DNA of 64,000 nt from Saprospiraceae bacterium (lineage in GTDB: Bacteria > Bacteroidota > Bacteroidia > Chitinophagales > Saprospiraceae): assembly GCA_016712145.1 (NCBI GenBank), contig JADJRO010000001.1:1178001-1242000 (forward strand), in the 5' to 3' direction. Positions within the stretch are counted from its first letter, which is position 1. Each line of letters starts with the position of its first letter. The position numbers and the translations under genes were made by a program. The notes below the pieces were generated by a model that worked only from the letters and a program-made list of their open reading frames with translations, searched no databases and was not told where the DNA came from. This document shows positions 1-9,270 of the stretch, one piece after another.

Positions 1-1
1 T

Positions 2-1414
2 GGAGTTATTGATTGTTTTAAGTTCACCACCGACACCTCCAATGATATTGTTTTCAATCGTCAATGTATTTCCTGAATTATTCCCAGCTCGCATCCCTAC
101 AATTCCGCAGGCAGCAGTTCCAGGATTTGTATAGGTAAGGGAACCTATCAAATTATTTTTAAAATCTGTAGCAGCAGCAATAGATACACTGCTGTAAATG
201 CCATACATTTCCGATGTTGAAGTCGTCGTTGAGTTGACGCTGATGGTTTTAGATCCATCCACACTTCCAACAATGTTATTATTACATTCTTTAACCCAAC
301 CACTTGCAATTTGGATACCTATAAAGGACGCAATGGTCGTTGTGGTACTTAAGATACCGGTTAAGCTGATGTTTTGAATGATGTTATTATTAATTATTGT
401 TGGCTCAGTAGTACCTAATGATGATGAATAAATACCAACCATCCGGGATGAAGTTGATACTCCAACAAGACTATACTGACCGGAACCAGTAGCATTTGCA
501 AATCCAATAATATTTCCGGTAACAATACATCCAACAATGTTGGCACTAGCCAATTGAATTCCGGCATGAATTGTACCTGTAGTGACCTGTGTTTTTGTGG
601 TGGTTTGATATAATTTGTTATTTGTGATTGTCCAGTTTGTTGAACCGGTTGTAATGTATAAACCTGCAGATTGTGTAGAAACTCCAAAATAGTCGTAAAT
701 CTCACAGTTGGTAACTGTATTGTTGCTGTTGTATTGCGCAACCGTTGTTGTGGTACCATTGCTGTAAACTCCTTTGGTAAATGGGTTACCTGCGCTTGGA
801 CCGATTTTACAATTTGAAATTAAATTATTATCATTTCCGGTGGTTGTAGAACCTGCACCAAAATAAAAATTACCTCCATTGTTTCCAACTGACATCGTTC
901 CAGCACCATTTACTGTACATCTGACAAATGTGTTATTTGTTGCATCTGCTTGCAATCCGATTGTGGATGTACCTGTAACTGCTGAAATCGTTGAATTTTC
1001 TATAGTTAAAGAATTTCCTCCAGCATTCAAACCATCAAAGGTTACATTATCAGCACCATTTAAATCAATCAATGGCAATCCACCTGTTGCAGCACCAGAA
1101 ATTATTCGAGCAGCGCCACCAATCGGTACGATTAAAATGGAGGCATAATTTGCAGAACCCGCACCACTCGCATTAAGAATTGCACCTGTAACCGGTTCTG
1201 TTGTATTTCCAGAAATTCCAATGGTTATAGTTCCAGTATGCGTACCTGCATTTATGGCTGTAAAAGCATTTGCCAGATTGGTATAACTGGCCATCATGGT
1301 ACCTCCAGAAGAATTGACATCAACCTGAGCTGTGGATTGTAAATAGGATCCCAGGGATATAAAGAGGATACAAATGAATTTAATAGTAAATCCAATAGGA
1401 CTACGTCTTTTCAT
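2..1414 (-). CDS. T9SS-type surface protein with repetitive beta-strand region (3' part beyond left edge)
   Basis: The reading frame starts at the ATG at 1412-1414 and stays open for about 471 codons to the left edge, so the C-terminus lies outside the window. The N-terminus MKRRSPIGFTIKFICILF, followed by a hydrophobic stretch ending near STAQ, is a signal peptide. The mature part is rich in Asn, Thr, Gly, Ser and Ile, with many short phrases such as NNTIT, TGNII and NNIIG. This is typical of a right-handed beta-helix or beta-strand-repeat surface protein of Bacteroidota, which usually ends in a T9SS sorting domain (not visible here). The function is unknown; adhesion or a role in the cell surface matrix is only an inference. 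No frame break was seen. Confidence 0.8.
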   Translation of the reverse strand, partial: MKRRSPIGFTIKFICILFISLGSYLQSTAQVDVNSSGGTMMASYTNLANAFTAINAGTHTGTITIGISGNTTEPVTGAILNASGAGSANYASILIVPIGGAARIISGAATGGLPLIDLNGADNVTFDGLNAGGNSLTIENSTISAVTGTSTIGLQADATNNTFVRCTVNGAGTMSVGNNGGNFYFGAGSTTTGNDNNLISNCKIGPSAGNPFTKGVYSNGTTTTVAQYNSNNTVTNCEIYDYFGVSTQSAGLYITTGSTNWTITNNKLYQTTTKTQVTTGTIHAGIQLASANIVGCIVTGNIIGFANATGSGQYSLVGVSTSSRMVGIYSSSLGTTEPTIINNNIIQNISLTGILSTTTTIASFIGIQIASGWVKECNNNIVGSVDGSKTISVNSTTTSTSEMYGIYSSVSIAAATDFKNNLIGSLTYTNPGTAACGIVGMRAGNNSGNTLTIENNIIGGVGGELKTINNS

Positions 1415-1943
1415 GAGATTTGAGTTAGGTTCTATATATAAATACCATTAGACCGGCTTCGACAGTCTAATCGAGCAAAAATAATATGGCTTGTTCAGGA
1501 TTACAGCATTAAATGAATTATTTTCATATAAAATTTTTAACTTTTTATATAAGTCTCATTGTCTTTTATTTATATATATCATTATACTTTAATCTCAACA
1601 GTATATATTGCATTTTTAGTTAGGTATTTGTGGATATGTTTTCAAAATTTGATGTAAAAGCAGCTTACAGATGAAATTTCAAAGCTCATATTAAGCTTTT
1701 TGATGCATCAAATTCGAGCTTTTAAGATGGAATTTATATAACTTAAAATCAAGGATTTACATATTAAAGCTGTTAATAAAAATTACCAATTATATATAAA
1801 TTATTTCATTAATATGTTCTTAAGTATCATTTATAAAAAGCTTAACGGCTGCTTAAAAATTATAAAAATGTTGAATAGATTCTGAAGTAAAATAAAATTA
1901 ACTGTTGTATTAATGGTAGTAGATTATATTTGAGAAACTCTTC
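1415..1943. other. AT-rich divergent intergenic region
   Basis: These 529 bases separate two divergent genes and should contain both promoters. The sequence is very AT-rich. I see no convincing ORF, tRNA or strong hairpin. A short phrase at 1496-1513 (caggattacagcattaaa) recurs exactly at about 4066-4083 and looks like a remnant of the 8-bp ATTGCAGN word array described at 4046 and 6513. Confidence 0.5.
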
Positions 1944-2858
1944 TTGTTTTATATGTTGCAAATGCGTTTGTGTTTTTGTCTTTTAGTGTTAAGTGCTAAG
2001 ATTTTTGCTGAAATTCCCTATCCTGACAGCTTTCTAAATCAATCGTTTAGTTACAGAGTTCAATGCATGAAGGATTTTGAACATCCTTTTAATCAGTTAG
2101 ATTCAACATCAAAAAAAGCCTGTCTTCAACAACTACTTCAATGGGCAGAAGATAGCAAGGATTCAAATCTGAAATTTTTCTTTCGTTGGTCAAGTCTCAA
2201 AATACTGTTTTGGATAGAAAGACAAAATCCCAGCATTATAATGGAATTGGAATCCCTCATCAATGAATCCGGCATGTGTAAAGATTATTTTATTCAGGCT
2301 GAAGCACGCCAATTATTGGGGTATTTCTATTGGGATCGCAAAGATTTTAGTCTGGCTATCGAACAATTTGCCCAAGCTTATGCATTGTATTCTGAATTTG
2401 ATCTGGATGAATTTCCGAATAAAGCCGAATACACCTTTGACTATGGAACCAAGCATCAATACTTTGGGGATTATCAAACGGCCAAAATATTTTATTTGCA
2501 AATGTGGAATTCGACTCCACAAGATCAAATGGATAATATTATTTCGAAAACCAATACGATTGCCTATTGCTATCGCAGTTTAAATCAATATGATTCGGCA
2601 CTTTATTATTTTCATTTAGCAGAAGAATTTGCAATCAAACAAAAATCAGATGTATGGATTGGAATTATCAGTGGCAATATTGCCAATATTTATTACATCC
2701 AAAAGAAATATGATTTAGCAATTCCCCTGGCAGAACGCAACATTGAATTAAGTACCCGAAATAGAGAGCTGGTTGATTTAGCCATGGCAAAGTCTATGTT
2801 GAGTGACATCCGTCGTATTCAAAATAATCCCAAAGCTGCTATGCAACTTTCTTTATAA
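1944..2858 (+). CDS. Sensor adenylate cyclase, N-terminal TPR half (ends at in-frame stop)
   Basis: This is the exported TPR half of a TPR/class III adenylate cyclase. A signal-like N-terminus (MRLCFCLLVLSAKIFA, starting at the third Met) is followed by helical repeats of TPR type, for example YFGDYQTAKIFYLQMWNSTP and YDSALYYFHLAEEFAIKQK. The frame ends at TAA 2856-2858. The very next codons in the same frame continue the TPR sequence (AYDIISKKGFLKNYY) into the cyclase half, so this is one gene split by a single nonsense codon rather than two genes. A one-base change of a Lys codon (AAA to TAA) would explain it. TPR domains of this type probably sense a protein or envelope signal in the periplasm; this is inference. 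Confidence 0.75.
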   Translation: MFYMLQMRLCFCLLVLSAKIFAEIPYPDSFLNQSFSYRVQCMKDFEHPFNQLDSTSKKACLQQLLQWAEDSKDSNLKFFFRWSSLKILFWIERQNPSIIMELESLINESGMCKDYFIQAEARQLLGYFYWDRKDFSLAIEQFAQAYALYSEFDLDEFPNKAEYTFDYGTKHQYFGDYQTAKIFYLQMWNSTPQDQMDNIISKTNTIAYCYRSLNQYDSALYYFHLAEEFAIKQKSDVWIGIISGNIANIYYIQKKYDLAIPLAERNIELSTRNRELVDLAMAKSMLSDIRRIQNNPKAAMQLSL

Positions 2859-3860
2859 GCTTATGATATCATTTCTAAAAAAGGCTTTCTGAAGAATTAT
2901 TATGTAATGAAAAATATTTACAGAAATCTCTCAAGTGCCTATGCAGCAAATGGCAATTTAAAAGCTGCTTACCTGTATTTAGATTCAGCATCCATGGCTA
3001 AAGATAGCTTTGCCGTTCAACGCAATCAGTTAGCAATCAGCGGAGCAAAATATCGTGTCGAAGTTCAAAAACACATCAGCGAAATTGAACAAAAAGAATA
3101 TGAACTCCTACAACAAAAGAAAATCAGAAATGGCTGGATTGCTGGGGCCGTTTTGATGATATTGATTTCTGTAATTGCGGTACGTCAAAAAATTAAAGTT
3201 TCGCAAGAGAAAAAACGCAGCGACGAGTTGTTATTAAATATTTTACCGGAAGAAACTGCCGAAGAACTAAAAAGCAAAGGATTTGCAGAAGCCAAAAGTT
3301 ATGATGAAGTCACTGCCATGTTTACGGATTTTAAAAACTTTACAATTGCCAGTGAGCAACTTACTGCTCACAATCTGGTAAAAGAAATCAACTATTTCTA
3401 CAGTGCATTTGATAAAATAGTTTCTAAATACAATATTGAAAAAATTAAAACCATCGGTGACAGCTACATGTGCGCCGGTGGCTTACCGGTTGCAAATAAA
3501 ACCAATGCCGATGATGTCATTCAGGCAGCCATAGAGATCCAGGATTTCATGCATAAACACAAACTGGAACGAGAAGCACAAAATCTACCCTATTTTCAAT
3601 TGCGTATCGGAATTCATACCGGTCCGGTGGTTGCAGGAATCGTTGGCATTATAAAATTTGCCTACGACATTTGGGGCGATACAGTAAATGTTGCTGCAGC
3701 AATGGAGCGTCAGGGTGTTGAAGGAAAAATTAATATCTCCGGATCGACCTACGAAATTATCAAACACAAATACCATTGCACCTACCGGGGAAAAATCCCG
3801 GCAAAAAACAAAGGAGAAATTGATATGTATTTTGTGGAAGGAGTGAAGGAAGAGGACTGA
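2859..3860 (+). CDS. Sensor adenylate cyclase, C-terminal membrane and class III cyclase half
   Basis: This continues the frame of the upstream TPR half after its TAA; the first ATG in this part is at 2907. It contains the last TPR helices, one transmembrane segment (GWIAGAVLMILISVIAV), a short coiled linker and a class III nucleotidyl cyclase domain. Numbering from the upstream start, the two metal-binding Asp are D462 (FTDFKNF) and D506 (GDSYM). The purine-specifying Lys (EKIKTIGD) and Asp (YDIWG) indicate ATP, so the product would be cAMP. The transition-state Arg expected four residues after the Asn of VNVAAAMER is Ala586, a potentially inactivating change. An 8-bp word array begins directly after the stop codon. 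Confidence 0.8.
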   Translation, partial: AYDIISKKGFLKNYYVMKNIYRNLSSAYAANGNLKAAYLYLDSASMAKDSFAVQRNQLAISGAKYRVEVQKHISEIEQKEYELLQQKKIRNGWIAGAVLMILISVIAVRQKIKVSQEKKRSDELLLNILPEETAEELKSKGFAEAKSYDEVTAMFTDFKNFTIASEQLTAHNLVKEINYFYSAFDKIVSKYNIEKIKTIGDSYMCAGGLPVANKTNADDVIQAAIEIQDFMHKHKLEREAQNLPYFQLRIGIHTGPVVAGIVGIIKFAYDIWGDTVNVAAAMERQGVEGKINISGSTYEIIKHKYHCTYRGKIPAKNKGEIDMYFVEGVKEED

Positions 3861-3983
3861 AGGGCTGGAGGGCTGAAGCGCTGGAGGGCTGTTAGACTAA
3901 TAGACTGATAGACTATTAGACTATTAGGCTATTAGACTGTTAGCCTAAGGGCTATGGACTGTTAGACTGCTAGACTGTTAGGG
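3861..3983. repeat. Degenerate 8-bp tandem array (AGACTNTT / GGGCTGGA words)
   Basis: About fifteen near-consecutive 8-bp units follow the cyclase stop codon. They begin as GGGCTGGA-type words and drift into AGACTATT and AGACTGTT words. The period is almost strictly 8 bp, with point changes in most units. There is no coding potential. A short relic of the same word family lies at about 20680-20705. Confidence 0.85.
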
Positions 3984-4045
3984 AAGGAGGCTGATGGCAT
4001 TTGAATTTTTTACAATTGATTATTTTATTAAACCCAACTTTAGGA

Positions 4046-4091
4046 ATTGAAACATTGCAGAATTGCAGGATTACAGCATTAAAGTATTGAC
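4046..4091. repeat. Degenerate 8-bp tandem array (ATTGCAGN words)
   Basis: Consecutive units ATTGAAAC, ATTGCAGA, ATTGCAGG, ATTACAGC and ATTAAAGT have a strict 8-bp period. The same word family returns at 6399-6430 and 6513-6563, and as a relic at 1496-1513. Confidence 0.8.
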
Positions 4092-4123
4092 TCTTTACAA
4101 ATTCCTCTCTATCTTGTAAACCA

Positions 4124-6120
4124 ATGCAGAAAATCATTATTCCAATCGTCATATTTTGTTTGACGCTGTTCAACATTGGGTTGGCTCAAATTTTACCAAC
4201 GCTTCCAAATACAGCTTCAATAGAAGCTTGTTTTCCAGATACCGTCGGTTATAAGCGAATTACCGTTGGGCCCTCAGGTAGAAATTATTCAGACCTTCAA
4301 AAAGCCTTGGATGCTGCTCAGCCTGGCACTGTTATTATACTGGATGCAGGAATCGTTTATACCGGTGGATTTGTATTGCCAGTAAAACCGGCTAGTACGC
4401 GTTGGATTGTGCTTATGGGCTCGAAGATGGATTTACTGCCAGCGCAAGGGACACGGATTGAACCAACTGCTATGACAAGCGATCCCAAGTTTACAGAACA
4501 ACGATTGGCTATGCCTTCAATTGTAACTACCAATCTGTCTGGAATCCCTTGTTTTAGTACAGAACCAGGAGCTCATCATTATCGACTGGTTGGATTGGAA
4601 ATCAGTGCACATGCTTCGGTACTAAACAGTTACGGTTTAATCAATTTTGGCAATTCTGGCACATCTCAAAATCAGGTTTGGCAAATTCCCAATCAGATGG
4701 TATTGGATCGTTGTTATGTACACGGCCACAGCCAGGCCACCATTATGAAATACGGCATTCGATTGGATTGCACAAATGGTGCTGTATTGGATTGCCATAT
4801 TTCTGATTTTCACAGCATCGGTTTTGATGCGCAAGCGATTTCAGGTATCAACGGACCGGGGCCTTTTAAAATCATCAACAACTATCTGGAAGCATCCGGT
4901 GAAAATATATTATTTGGAGGTGGTGCAGCTTCCATTCCCGGACTGGTACCCTCAGATATTGAAGTTTTACAAAATCATTTTAACAAACCAAAAAGTTGGT
5001 GGACCAAAGACCCGAGCTATGCCGGCAAACACTGGACTGTAAAAAATCTCTTCGAACTTAAAACCGGAACGCGCGTTTTGTTGGAAGGTAATTTAATGGA
5101 ATATTGTTGGGCCGACTTACCTATTGGTCAAAGTGGTTATGCCATACTATTGACAATTCGCACTGAAAATGGAGCTTCCCCACAAGCGAATGTCAGTGAT
5201 ATTACCATACGAAATAATTATATCCGGCATACGGGAGCAGGAATTTCAATTTCTGGTAGTGATGATGGCAATGGAATCCGAAGCAAACGCATTTTGATTC
5301 AAAACAATGTGTTGGAAGATATTAATGGTCCTTTGTATGGAGATCAAAATACAGCTGGACCCAATGATGGGACTGCATTTCATTTGGGCGAACCTGAAAA
5401 TCTAAATATCGATCACAACAGTATTTTTCAAACTGGTCCTATTACCTGGGCTTATAAAAAGATGACTGGATTTCGGTTTACCAACAACATCGTAAACTCT
5501 TCCATTTCCAGTGGTGGCTATCAAGGAATTTATGGGCCTGGAGTAAAACAAGGCGATGCAACATTTGCTATGTACTTTCCGGATGTGACCGATGCAAATA
5601 AGCAATTTCATAAAAATGTATTGATCGCTGGAGATGCAAGCAAATACACTAATTTTAAAACCATTAGCCAGAATTATTTTCCTTCAAAATATTCAGATGT
5701 CGCCTTTGTTGATTTTAGCAATGGGCCAAAAAATATTTTGAATTATAAATTAAAAAGCAACAGTGCTTACTCAAAAAACAGCAGCGATGGAAAAGACATT
5801 GGCGCTGATCTGGACGAATTGATTCGCAGCCTGAATCAAAAAGGGATTGTCCTACCCTGCCGGTGTATGTATCAAACTCAAATCAACTTTATAAAATTCA
5901 AATATATCCAAATCCATTTACGGATCAATTGCAAATTACAACATCAAATAATGTAATTAAAAAAGTCTATTTATTAAATGCAGTTGGACAAATTATTATT
6001 AATAGGGAAACATCCTTAGAAAATTTAGAACTTGATTGTGCTTCCATTCCTCCTGGAATATATGAAATGCAAATACTTCAAGGAAAAGCGATACGTTCGA
6101 CACGAATTATTAAATTTTAA
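4124..6120 (+). CDS. Secreted right-handed parallel beta-helix protein with T9SS sorting domain (frameshifted near its end)
   Basis: A signal peptide (MQKIIIPIVIFCLTLFNIGLAQ) leads a pectate-lyase-like beta-helix. It opens with the YSDLQKALDAAQPGTVIIL pattern common at the start of these helices and has many turns of the type IRNNYIRHTGAGI and IQNNVLEDI. The first frame runs to 5956. At about 5857-5863 the frame must shift by one base to join a typical T9SS C-terminal domain (IYPNPFTDQLQI ... IPPGIYEMQI) ending at 6120. Restored length is about 665 residues. The family includes polysaccharide lyases and surface proteins, and no catalytic signature could be assigned. The single-base lesion is most likely a sequence error. 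Confidence 0.8.
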
Positions 6121-6141
6121 ATCTCTCATCCTAAAATGCAT

Positions 6142-6220
6142 ATCCCCTTTGGCTACAGCGGGGACGCCTTCAGCAACTACTTGTTACAGACAGTTTTTTA
6201 AATTAATTCATTGCAAGATT
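6142..6220. repeat. 79-bp dispersed repeat, copy 1
   Basis: The block begins atcccctttggc and runs through ggggacgccttcagc to cattgcaagatt. It matches 6445-6523 over 79 bp with four mismatches. A more diverged third copy of its second half lies at about 6360-6412. The block lies just after the beta-helix gene and before ATTGCAGN words. Confidence 0.8.
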
Positions 6221-6333
6221 TTGCATTGAAGAATTGCAGCATTTAACCATTGGAAAATTTCTTCCAGGCTTAAGCCTAGTGTATTTCTTTTCTAGTAATA
6301 ATTTTTTTGATTCCTCTTCGATTGAAATTTGGA

Positions 6334-6350
6334 CGTAGGTCCAACCTACG
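6334..6350. repeat. Short perfect hairpin
   Basis: cgtaggt / acctacg form a 7-bp stem with a 3-base loop, lying between the two 79-bp repeat copies. No T-tract follows, so it is not called a terminator. Confidence 0.45.
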
Positions 6351-6398
6351 CACCGCTATTAGTAACTAGTTGTTACATACATATTTTTAAATTGAATT

Positions 6399-6430
6399 AT
6401 TCCAACATTGCAGCATTGCAGGATTGCAGC
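6399..6430. repeat. ATTGCAGN 8-bp words, four units
   Basis: Units ATTCCAAC, ATTGCAGC, ATTGCAGG and ATTGCAGC follow one another with an 8-bp period, attached to the diverged third copy of the 79-bp block. Confidence 0.8.
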
Positions 6431-6444
6431 ATTTTCTTCAACAA

Positions 6445-6523
6445 ATCCCCTTTAGCTTCGGCGGGGACGCCTTCAGCAACTACTTGTTACAGACAGATTT
6501 TTAAATTAATTCATTGCAAGATT
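6445..6523. repeat. 79-bp dispersed repeat, copy 2
   Basis: This is the second copy of the block at 6142-6220, in the same orientation, with four mismatches in 79 bp. Its last bases flow directly into the ATTGCAGN array. Confidence 0.8.
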
Positions 6524-6563
6524 GCAGCATTGTAGGATTGTAACATTGCAGGATTGCAGAATT
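6513..6563. repeat. Degenerate 8-bp tandem array (ATTGCAGN words)
   Basis: Six consecutive units are visible: ATTGCAAG, ATTGCAGC, ATTGTAGG, ATTGTAAC, ATTGCAGG and ATTGCAGA. The start overlaps the end of the 79-bp repeat copy. Confidence 0.85.
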
Positions 6564-6576
6564 ATTCCTCACTTAC

Positions 6577-6602
6577 AGACTATAGACTATAGACTATAGA
6601 CT
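6577..6602. repeat. 7-bp tandem array (AGACTAT)
   Basis: Just over three and a half exact copies of AGACTAT lie directly before the stop codon of the convergent TolC-type gene. Confidence 0.8.
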
Positions 6603-6608
6603 TCCTTA

Positions 6609-7787
6609 CTACAATTGGTATTTATACAATTCCGCAATCGTTTCATAGAAATCCCGTTCAGTTTGTAAATAATTAGTCAAAGATTGTGTGTAATGATTTA
6701 ACTCAGTAAAATATTGAATGGTGTTAAGTTCTCCTAAATCAAATGCTTTTGTCAACAAGGCGGTATTATTTAAAGAAGAGAAAACTGCTTGATACTCCTG
6801 CAAACTAATTTTAAGGTTGGTATATTTTTCATAGATGTGTTTGATGTGATAGTAATGTTCATTTTTATGAGCATCTAATTCCAAATCACTTAGAAGCAAT
6901 TGAGCTTGTTTATGCTTTACTGTGTTTTTATTTTCCCAAAGGGGCAATGATATTCCTGTATGAATGCCATGATAGCTTTGACCGAGAATACCTTGATAAT
7001 GATATCCAAGTTCGATTTTAGGCAATCGCATTGCTTTACTCAATTCCAATTGCTTTTGATGAATGACTCGTTGTTGTTGTAATATTTTAAGAACCGGTTC
7101 GACCCGTTCATAATCAGATTCCAATTGTGCAAATTCAGGAATGGTTGGTAACATTGGATAAATGGTATCTTTTACTGTAATTTCAATTCCCCCGTTCAAT
7201 TCAATTAATTTTTGGTTTAGTTGATTGATGGCCGAACGATTTTCCTGAGCTTGCTTCTTGATGTCAATTAATTGCAGTTTGGCTTTGTTGACATCCAAAA
7301 TGGTTCCATCCCCTTTTTCCATTTTAGTTTGAAAATCTGCAAGAATTTTTTCTGTGCGCTGTTTTTGTATATTGAGTTGTGCTTGCAGTTTGTTGCGATA
7401 AATTAGTTGAATACAATATTTTTTAGCCTCCAATAAAACATCCTGCCGCAAGGCTGTAACTTGAAAAACAGTTTGAGCAATTTGCTCACTCGCAAGTTGG
7501 GATTTTTTAATATAGCTCGTTGGAAAATCAACTTGTTGCTTAATTAAAAAATCATGCTGATTACCAGCATTTGCCGGACTGCCAGAAAGATAATCGTATT
7601 CAACAAAAGGATTTGAAGGCGTATTGCCCGTTTTAAATTGAATTTTTGCAGCTTCATAGTATTGCTTCGTAGCTTGAATTGTTTTATTGTTCATCCCGAT
7701 TTGAACAAGCACCTGATCCATGCTAGATTGTGCATGGATATCAATCAAAAAAGCAATTGAAATTAATTTTACAAAAATGATTCTCAT
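6609..7787 (-). CDS. TolC-family outer-membrane channel of a heavy-metal efflux system
   Basis: This 392-residue protein has a signal peptide (MRIIFVKLISIAFLIDIHA) and the long heptad-rich helices of the outer membrane efflux protein family. One example is the QAQENRSAINQLNQKLIELN coil; another is the C-terminal NTIQYFTELNHYTQSLTNYL region. It would form the trimeric outer-membrane duct of the RND pump encoded immediately upstream. Its ATG overlaps the TGA of the pump gene (ATGA), so translation is coupled. The closest functional analogue is CusC/CzcC. The metal cannot be read from the sequence. Confidence 0.85.
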   Translation of the reverse strand: MRIIFVKLISIAFLIDIHAQSSMDQVLVQIGMNNKTIQATKQYYEAAKIQFKTGNTPSNPFVEYDYLSGSPANAGNQHDFLIKQQVDFPTSYIKKSQLASEQIAQTVFQVTALRQDVLLEAKKYCIQLIYRNKLQAQLNIQKQRTEKILADFQTKMEKGDGTILDVNKAKLQLIDIKKQAQENRSAINQLNQKLIELNGGIEITVKDTIYPMLPTIPEFAQLESDYERVEPVLKILQQQRVIHQKQLELSKAMRLPKIELGYHYQGILGQSYHGIHTGISLPLWENKNTVKHKQAQLLLSDLELDAHKNEHYYHIKHIYEKYTNLKISLQEYQAVFSSLNNTALLTKAFDLGELNTIQYFTELNHYTQSLTNYLQTERDFYETIAELYKYQL

Positions 7788-9270
7788 TTAGAAGCTGTTT
7801 TATTGTTAGACATAAAATAAACCATGGGCACAATAAATATATTCAGCACCGTGCTGGTTAGCAATCCACCCAGGATCACTTTTGCCATAGGGCTTTGAAT
7901 TTCGTTACCGGGTAAATCCCCAGCTATTGCAAGTGGAACGAGTGCGAGCCCGGCAGTAAGTGCTGTCATCAATATAGGACTGAGTCGATCCGTAGAGCCT
8001 TTAATGATGGTGTCATATAAATTCATTCCTTCTTCGCGCAAATTTTTATAATGTGATACAAGTAGGATTCCATTTCGTGTGGCTACACCAAACAAGGTAA
8101 TGAAACCAATAATACTCGGAATACTCATAATACCGCTTGTAAACCAGATGCTAAATACGCCCCCGATCAAGGCCAATGGAAGATTTAATAAAATAATGCC
8201 GGCTACTTTTACATCTTTAAATTCCTGATACAGTAATAAAAAAATAATCAGCAAAGAAAGCAAGGAGGTAATGATCAAAGTTTTTGATGCTTCGGCTTCC
8301 GCCTGAAATTGTCCACCGTATTCAATATGATAACCTTCGGGTAATTTTAATTTGTTGTTTAATGTTTTCTGAATTTCGGCTACTGTGCTTTTCTGGTCGC
8401 GACCTGCTACATTCGCTGAAACAACTGTTTTGCGTTGCACGTGTTCGCGATTGATGGTGTTGGGTCCACTGGTGCTGACAATATCTGCAATGTAGTGTAG
8501 TGGAATTCTGCGATGGTGTGATTGGTATTGAGAATTGACTGGCTGTGATTCGCTGGTGCCCATTTCATCATTGCTACTTACGCCAACATCATTCAAAGTG
8601 TTTCGAATATTTTCTAAACTACCCTGATTGGCATCATCAAAGCGCAAAATCAAATCAAATGTTTTGTTGCCTTCGTATATTTCTGATACTTTTTCACCTG
8701 CAAAAGCTACATCAATGAATTGGTTGAATTCACCCATAGTGATTCCGTAATGATTGAGCATGTCTCGCTTTGCTTTAATTTGCAATTGTGGAATGTCAAT
8801 TTGTTGTTCGACGCTTACATCAACCAAACCTTCAATAGGCTGAATAAAGCTTTTAACTTGTTTAGAAAGACTGAACAGGGTATTTAAATCCGAACCAAAA
8901 ATTTTAATGGCGATGTTGGCACGCGTACCTGAAAGCATGTGATCAATGCGATGACCGATCGGTTGTCCGATGGTAATGTTTACACCTGAGACCGTAGCCA
9001 ACTTTTCTCTAACTTCAGTCATAAATGCTTCCCGGCTGCGATTGCCTAAAGTAAATGGAGCTTCTATCTCCGATGAGTTAACCCCTTGTGCGTGTTCGTC
9101 TAATTCTGCTCTTCCTGTTCGCCGAGTGGTGATTTTAATTTCAGGAATACTGAGCAATGCTTTTTCAACCTGCGTTCCAAGTTTATTGCTTTCGGTTAAT
9201 GAAATTCCAGGTAAACTCACAGCGCTGATTACCAACGAACCTTCGTTAAACTCTGGCAAAAACTCCTCCC
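7784..9270 (-). CDS. Heavy-metal RND efflux pump (CusA/CzcA family), C-terminal part after frameshift
   Basis: This is the second half of an inner-membrane HME-RND transporter. It resumes at EFLPEFNEGSLVISAVSLPG, a signature of the first residues after TM7 in CusA/CzcA. It then has the second periplasmic porter region (GYHIEYGGQFQAEAEASKT) and the last transmembrane helices (VILGGLLTSTVLNIFIVPMV). An open frame extends artificially to 9340, but homology starts near 9270. Restoring one G in the gggagga run at about 9262-9271 (plus-strand tcctccc) joins it to the N-terminal part to give about 1050 residues, the normal family length. The lesion could be a sequence error or a real loss of the pump. 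Confidence 0.85.

Noticed and set aside
415..759. Minus-strand open frame of 114 codons
   Set aside because: It is out of frame inside the larger signal-peptide-bearing repeat protein at 2-1414 and has no features of its own.
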